Of a stretch of 64,000 nucleotides of DNA, positions 58,003-64,000 are shown piece after piece; positions within the stretch are counted from its first letter, which is position 1; the number at the start of each line of letters is the position of its first letter. A program made the translations under genes and the position numbers. The notes under the pieces were generated by a model, which was not told the origin of the DNA, searched no databases, and saw nothing but the letters and a program-made list of their open reading frames with translations. The stretch lies in contig CM041465.1 of the NCBI GenBank assembly GCA_023213395.1, positions 2,356,001 to 2,420,000 of the forward strand, read 5' to 3'. This stretch comes from Cycas panzhihuaensis (taxonomy: Eukaryota > Cycadophyta).

Positions 58003-59560
58003 ATTGGGAGTGTTGAGATTTGATTTTAGATTGAAGAGTTATGAAGGTGACTGAAAAAATAATTACCTAGTGAAAGTACTAATCATGTTAACAGATGTAA
58101 TCCACGAAGGTATTTTAGTATGCATTAATTAAATTTAAGATAAAAAATCATGTATTTGTAAACATGTGGATAAATAAACAACTTCTTAAAAATGTTGCCT
58201 TATGCAGTCCTTTTTGAAAAATAACTCTTTTTAGAGAAATAGTCCCCCTTTGATAAATAGTTTAGTTTCCCTTATTCTAAACAAGTAAAAAGTCCCTATT
58301 TGATAAAGAAACCCCTTTTTTAAATAGAAATAAATTGTCCCCTTTCAAAATAAAAAATCCCTCTTAGAAGAAAATAAATAATTCCCCTTAACAAAGTAAG
58401 TGTTTTACTTAAACAAAAAAATTTATAATTAAGGTATTTAGTATTGGAAATCAACCTGCAAGCAGAACAAACATAGCTAAACACCACCTCACAGGATCGA
58501 ACGGTACCCTTAAGGTACCTCCATTGTATTAAGAAATATCATTACAACTGGGTTACATATGATACACAATATTGTGTATTTATAATACAAGTCATATTGG
58601 AAGAGTAGGACCCACTTGCATGTGGGATAAATCAAATGTACATTAATATTCTAACATTTAGTTTCCCTTTTTATTTTAAGAAATAGATGTGTAATTTTAA
58701 GGATTAAATGGCATAATTCAAATCTATAGATTAAGTGTGGAAGGGAGGAAAAAGTTAATTTATAAATCAATAATAAAGTGTTGGGGGGAAATAGTAATAA
58801 ATGTAAAAAGAGTATAGTAAAAGAAATGAATTTGATTAAATATAATAGGTAAAAGGTTATTTTTAATTTTCCTAAAATTAGCTATGTTAATTTGAAATAA
58901 TTTTTAACATTAGAATGTAGTGATAAAAGGGTTAATTTTAATCATTAAAAAGTAATAGAGGGGCAGAGGGTTTATTTTAATTACCCTAAGGTTGATTGAC
59001 TATATTAAGATTGAATGGTAATGTTACATATTAGAGTTTATTGACTAATAACAAGTTTATTAAGCCTGAGTCTTATAAAAAAATATGTGTAGAAGGGTTG
59101 ATTTTAACATTAAAAATAAACTGTAAGGGGAGGGGAATAATTATTGAGGTCTAAGGTGATCTATTAATTTGTAATTTGATTCTATATAAAAAAAAAAAAA
59201 AAGTGATAAGGGATGAGAGTGTGTTAATTACATTAAAATCAAAGCATAAAAAAGGGGGGGAGTGTTTGTATTTGATTTAAATCAAATATACAATAAGGAA
59301 TTAGATCAAAAAAGTAATAATTGAGGGGGGGGGTATTATGTTTGAATTAAATCTATTAAATCAAGGTATGAAAAAATAGTTTTATTTAAATTAAGGTATT
59401 ATAAAGAGGAGTTTAATGTTTTAATTAAAATGTAATAAACAAGGGGGGTTTGATTAATTAAGGGGGGGTATTATTTATAAAGTTAATTATCCATACTTCA
59501 TATATATATATATATATAAACGTTAAGTTTTATTAAATAAAAAAATTTAAAAAAATTTAA
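58003..59560 (-). other. Copia-J leader, AT-rich with G-runs
   Basis: About 1.5 kb. On the plus strand it has repeated runs of 5-7 G (58783, 59257, 59325, 59444, 59462) in AT-rich text, and a (TA)n tract at 59500-59518. On the minus (transcript) strand these are C-runs. Similar G-runs occur in the Copia-B leader, so they are a family trait. Confidence 0.65.
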
Positions 59561-60576
59561 AAAATCTCGCGCAGACCCGATGGAGTTGGTTTATTTTATA
59601 ACTCAAAATTAAATTTTAAAGTGAATTGGGATCCGAGGGGGAAAAGGGTAGAAACCCTACCTTAGTTTCGAATGGTGATGGCTCCATTATTTTTGTAGGT
59701 CTGTGATAGGGATGAAGGTGAAGATGGGAACGATGCCAGTTGCGCTCTATTGCAGATCTTCGAGTGATGGCATTTTGGAGGATGAGCGACAGACAGAGAT
59801 CTATCGTTGTAGGCTTTGAGTACTCTCATTGGCCTTGGCTACAGTCCTTCCTTTCCTCAAACCCAGTCAGCCAAGATCCTAATATGTTCTCTTCTTTGAT
59901 GTCTATCTAGTTTCTTATAGGTCGAAGTTGTTCGTGACAGACCATGGGCTTCTGCGCTGGCCAAAACCCCAAACCTGGAGAATATACGAATATGCGATCT
60001 AGTGTGTCTTGGCTTGATGCATTCCAAGGAGTACTCAACATATGCCAGACCTCTATCATCGTGGATATCGTTAACCAGACAAACGAGCAATTTCTCCCTT
60101 CCAAAGGATATATCTAGGTGGAGAAGACCCGACCTGGACGAAGGTTGTGACCTCCATTAGCAGGTGGATTTTAAAATTGTAGAGCCGAGCTCCATGGCAG
60201 GGTTCTTGAGATTAATATGTAGGTGATTCAATATGCGTTACTCTCGGTTGCATTACATGTCCCAGGCTGAGTAAGGACCTATATCTTCCATGGCTTCTAG
60301 AGAGATAAGCTCTGTCACCAGTGCGATGGGCGTGGTGCTTTCAAATGTTTTTGGTATGTCTTGGGCATTCGGTTGGACTGTGCTTGACTACGATTAGCTT
60401 CTGAGATGATGGGCTCCATCTCTGCATAGTTCTTCACAACCTTTTGAACTAGAATCCTAGTAAAATTGGCTCTAGGATTTTGAGTGGTTTTGGAAACCAA
60501 CCAGTGTAAAGCCAGAAGGCACCGCTGAAGCCATTTAGAGTGGTTTAAAAAAAAAGCATTGTCAAAAACCCTAAGT
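59561..60576 (-). other. Copia-J leader, GC-rich part with partly open frame
   Basis: About 1 kb with markedly higher GC than neighbouring leader. The minus strand has an open stretch from before 60130 to 59857, reading SRSGLLHLDISFGREKLLVC, LVNDIHDDRGLAYVEYSLEC and HIRIFSRFGVLASAEAHG. Another (60550-60315, in a different frame) reads FLNHSKWLQRCLLALHW near the primer site. I do not recognise a family. It could be a captured host transcript, an extra ORF of the lineage, or structured leader RNA. Not seen in Copia-B. Confidence 0.5.
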
Positions 60577-60588
60577 GCTCTGATACCA
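60577..60588 (-). promoter_or_regulatory. Copia-J primer binding site
   Basis: The minus strand reads TGGTATCAGAGC, identical to the initiator-Met tRNA site, directly adjoining the LTR. Confidence 0.95.
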
Positions 60589-61027
60589 TATGAGAATATA
60601 GGCACAAATGCAGCATTAACAGGATCAAGAAATGCAAATGATAATAAGAAATAACTAAAAGATAACACTGCATAAGTACACATTGATTGACAGGTGGAAA
60701 ACCCCTTCTGGGGAAGAAAAACCACCTCCTAAGCTAATTTTATTAATAATGAACTGAAACCACTATACAAAACAACCAACCCCCAAAACAGCCTTTAGTT
60801 AGGCATTTAGACAAACCTCCTAGATTCCTGGAACCAACTCCATGAATTTAGAAGATAAATAAATACAATGGAGGTTAGTTGAAATGCAGTTTCGCATTTC
60901 AATGACCATCCATAAATTAATTATTATAAACATAAGTTTGAACATTAGAATTACTTAAATTACATTTAAGACATGCGACTAAATAATAACATTAAGAAAC
61001 ATAAAGTTTACATTATATATTCTAACA
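60589..61027 (-). repeat. Copia-J 5' LTR
   Basis: 439 bp, plus-strand TATGAGAATATAGG (TG decayed to TA) to ATTCTAACA. Contains an aaccccttctggggaag hairpin-like segment shared with the other copy and with Copia-B. Confidence 0.93.
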
Positions 61028-61628
61028 AGGGTCAACTATTAAACTGCTATGTATTACATATTCTAAACTTCTCTAGGGGAGTTCCTGATTACAAAAAGAT
61101 GTCCCCTCCTAAGGATTCTCTGTGGGAATCGCTAAAAGGTAGCAAAAGGGAAATAAAGAAAAATGTAGTTGATTTGAAAAAGAAAATAACATATTAGTAT
61201 ATTGCTATATTATAATGTATGAGATCTAGGAGTAGGAATTGTCTTTCTTCCCAAAGGAGAATGTGATATTCAAGCAAAAAAAGAAATTATGAATAATATT
61301 TTTAAATAGGAGGGTTTGGATGTGCTTGGGTGGAGGCATGTTCCTATGAATTCTTCAATAGTAGGATACTATGCAAAAGTAAAAGCATAAAGAGATTAAT
61401 GTAGAAATATTTTAAGATAGATATATATATATATGACCAATTTTTAGAGGGCTATCTTCTAAGGATGAGATCTTCTTTCAAGAGAGGTGAAACTTCAAAC
61501 TGATTTCTCCAGTGGGTAGATGAGTTCATTAGGAATCCAACAAGCAGTCATATATTGCACTTTCATTGAGCATATAAAGAGATAAATCTACACAAATAAT
61601 TATCAACCAAGTTCTCTCTAATACAAAA
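61028..61628 (-). other. Element H 5' leader and primer binding site
   Basis: The minus strand after the 5' LTR reads ttTTGTATTAGAGAgaac. Positions 61615-61626 match TGGTATCAGAGC at 9 of 12 and serve as primer site. The rest is AT-rich leader that continues at 53249 once Copia-J is removed. Confidence 0.75.
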
Positions 61629-61962
61629 TGTTGGAAATGTAGTGGAGAGCAGAGTGGAGCAAGTAAATATAAATATTCAATCTATATTACAAATTCATTC
61701 AAAATACATTGTATTAATCCATCTTTGAAGAAGAGTGTATAAATATTTCAAAGTAGGCGGTGTTAATGAATACTAGGATTATGCACCCCATAGAATATAT
61801 AGTTGTGAGGGAGGAGGAAAACCTCCTCAACCTCTAGAATTCAAAATAATATAAAATAAGGCACAACTAAACATTAAAATAAACTTACCTAACTTAATAT
61901 TAACATGTGTTCACTCATATGTTCCTAAGGTGGGAGTGGGGTGAGGGACATTAACCCTGACA
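61629..61962 (-). repeat. Element H 5' LTR
   Basis: 334 bp. The minus-strand start TGTCAGGGTTAATGTCCC keeps the TG, and the other end is plus-strand TGTTGGAAATG. Aligns along its length with 46301-46636. Confidence 0.92.
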
Positions 61963-64000
61963 CTTTTCAATGAGGAAGAAACTAGCATGAAATATGGCTA
62001 ACACCATATGTAATTATATATGTAAATCACCAAGAGATCCAATAATATGCAATGTCTCTATGAAGCTTTTGTTCCAATTACATGCTATTTTGTTTTTAGA
62101 ATGATTCTAAGATTAAAAGAGAGATTTTAAAGATTATACTTTTGTTGAAATGAATGATATTTAGACCATAAAAATTATATGCAATTAACCATAATCAAAT
62201 CATTATCCATAAACAAGTAATAGGCTAAAAAGTAGAGAGATTTTATCACAAATGAAGTCTTTTGGACACTAAAGGATTCTTGAATCTCATATGATTTGAT
62301 CACATCAAAGACATATCATTCATCTATTCAGATTTCCTTTTAAAATAAGAGAGCAATGAAAGGAATAAAATCAAGAAAGAATAATACTAGCAACTTTCTA
62401 TAATTTCTTGCCTATTAATGAGCTCCTACCTTAGAATGGCTTTCCTTCTTTTATATGATCAAACTACTTTAAATTTTCCTTTAAAATTAATAAACGAAGA
62501 AAAAAAACATAAGACAATAGGCTCAATGATAGCCATAAATAAGCCAAGATGAAAGTAGACCTCTTGGGGATTTATACAACTATGGAAGAATGGAAAAGAG
62601 TAGCTATTCTTTCAATGAAGAGATGAGCATTATTTACAATAGTCTACCCCCTTTTAATCCCACAAAGGGTGGATCTTTTAGCTAAATATCCAAGGAAGAA
62701 AATGAATACAAAGATATCCCAAATATCACTAAGAAGAAAGAAAGGATTCTGACCATAAATTGTCACAAAAGAGTAGAAGAATTGCAAGAATTCATAATAG
62801 GAAAGATGTCATTAGGAGGGAGGAGTTTGAAGCTAAAAACTTTGTAAGAAACTAAGAATTTTAAGAAGTACCCACCATTGAAATTTGAGTATCGACAAAG
62901 CAACAACCAAAGCTTCAAAATCTTCTTTGGCTTTACCCTTTGTTCTCCAAAAATAGTCTTCCAAGAAGTAGTAGTAAAATCTCTCAAAAATTCTTAAGAA
63001 TCACTTCTAAAAACTTGATTTCTAAGCTCATACACTTTGAATGATAGATGCGAATTGGATTTTCATGACCTTTGGGTACAATTAGGGTAGATTTTCATCA
63101 AATCTAGGTGGTGGCATGCAAAAAATTGGTGCACTAAAAATATTTTCATGCATGACAATAAAAAATGTGACTGGTCACATTTTTGAAGAGCTAAAAATGT
63201 GATCTTCTTCATAAAACACAATTAATCACATTTTTGGAAAGACAAAAAATATGATAAATCAGAAGAAAAAAATAACTCATTAAAAGTCAAAAAATATTTT
63301 TTTTGATAAATTTTAGCATAAATAACTTTATTAATGAGAAAAATAACCTGAAAGGATGAAAACAACAAGAACAAGCCCAAAAAATGATTAAAGAAAGATA
63401 TTCTAAGGGTGAAATTAATACATAAGCATGAAATGGTAAGTTTTAAAGGAAGAAAAATGAATAAGAATGACTGTGAAAGGATGATTTTAATGCTATAGTT
63501 GTCACACATTGATAGGTGATAGCATAATAATACATGCATCATTATTCAACATATATCATTTAAGAAATCATCATAACATTTTATCAAAACATGGCCTAAT
63601 ATAAATGAAACACCTTAAACCAATCATTTTCATGTAAAAGAATACAAGTGATATACTAAAGGTGATAAGGGCCAGGTTTTGGTAAAATATTTTGCCCCTT
63701 GACACATGGAGCTCCTACTTCAAAAAGGAAGTAGGATGGTGATTGGTGAGAATGATGAGAGTGAAGGATTCTCTATTAGATTAAAGGTATAAAATGAGGT
63801 ATGTGAATGGAGATTTATTAATTTATAAGAAAATTACAATTAATTGAAATAAATTTTCTACAAGAACAAGCTAAAGAAATTCTACCTAAAAGTTAACCCA
63901 AAAGGACTGCGTTCTTATTTACTCAATGTAAAAGCAATACTAAATTTTCACAAACTAGATTGGAATTATGATGGAGACGGAGGAGCAGAGCAGGACATAA
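61963..64000. other. Unassigned AT-rich sequence
   Basis: About 2 kb beyond the right CTTTT duplication of element H. Short repeats of aaaaatgtga occur near 63163-63250. Open stretches on the minus strand (62763-62987, 63222-63542) are rich in Phe, Leu and Ser, with no recognised motif. I see no gene here. Confidence 0.55.

Larger units (their letters stand above)
53255..61027 (-). mobile_element. Copia-J, complete Ty1/copia retrotransposon nested in element H
   Basis: LTRs at 53255-53703 (449 bp) and 60589-61027 (439 bp), perfect AGGGT duplication (53250-53254 and 61028-61032), perfect primer site and a polypurine tract (minus-strand ttaaagggggat, about 53704-53715). It contains gag, protease, integrase, RT and RNase H on the minus strand, and an unusually long 2.6-kb leader with a GC-rich part. 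Same family as Copia-B. Confidence 0.95.
46301..61962 (-). mobile_element. Element H, second gag-only LTR element, hosting solo LTR I and Copia-J
   Basis: LTRs at 46301-46636 and 61629-61962 (336 and 334 bp) with a perfect CTTTT duplication (46296-46300 and 61963-61967). Removing Copia-J and solo LTR I leaves about 5.1 kb. This contains a primer site, a 3.6-kb AT-rich leader, one gag reading and a polypurine tract, with no pol. LTR wording and gag layout match element E. Confidence 0.9.

Noticed and set aside
1-64000. Tandem repeats read as CRISPR arrays, and tRNA or rRNA genes
   Set aside because: Repeats are degenerate minisatellites without spacer structure, the sequence is a plant nuclear one, and no tRNA or rRNA sequence was found; the tRNA-like pieces are only 12-base primer sites.

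Overview
The window is a plant nuclear sequence made almost entirely of LTR retrotransposons inserted into one another. I found no intact host gene. The overall AT-richness, the plant Ty1/copia and Ty3/gypsy polyproteins, the initiator-Met tRNA primer sites (TGGTATCAGAGC type), the very deep nesting and the advanced decay (stops, frameshifts, terminal TG decayed to TA) suggest a seed plant with a very large, slowly purged genome. A gymnosperm is my best guess, but that is inference and the sequence does not prove it. Element names A to J below are mine.

Layout. Positions 1-3575 are the 3' part of Copia-A (+), which sits inside Copia-B (-). Copia-B occupies 3576-7667 and resumes at 37306 to about 38865, because Gypsy-C (+, 7668-37305) landed in its RNase H/RT region. 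Gypsy-C is itself split in its reverse transcriptase by Copia-D (+, 12837-31936; target duplication TTAGC/TTATC). Copia-D contains element E (+, 13412-19623), a non-autonomous gag-only LTR element. Its gag is further split by Copia-F (-, 20157-27748; AAACA/AAATA). Removing F rejoins the gag reading, and removing D rejoins the gypsy reverse transcriptase. The stack is therefore five levels deep: B > C > D > E or F.

To the right, Copia-G (-, 39923-45150, perfect GATTG duplication, 215-bp LTRs differing at about 4-5% of sites) is the youngest-looking element. Element H (-, 46301-61962, perfect CTTTT duplication) is a second copy of the gag-only family. It was later hit by a GC-richer 2.8-kb solo LTR (I, 47496-50267, CATTC duplication) and by Copia-J (-, 53255-61027, AGGGT duplication). 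The stretches 38866-39922, 45156-46300 and 61968-64000 are AT-rich with nothing I can name.

The most interesting material is the E/H family. Both copies have about 335-380-bp LTRs, a tRNA primer site, a long AT-rich leader, one Copia-like gag (UBN2-type) reading and then directly the polypurine tract and 3' LTR, with no pol. Element E also carries three copies of the primer site at exact 42-bp spacing, and an antisense, intron-bearing fragment of a plant transaldolase gene. This looks like host gene capture by a non-autonomous retroelement. Copia-J carries an unexplained GC-rich, partly open stretch between its primer site and gag. The gypsy LTRs contain a 29-bp minisatellite. The Copia-B LTR has a polypurine tract on one side and a primer site on the other.
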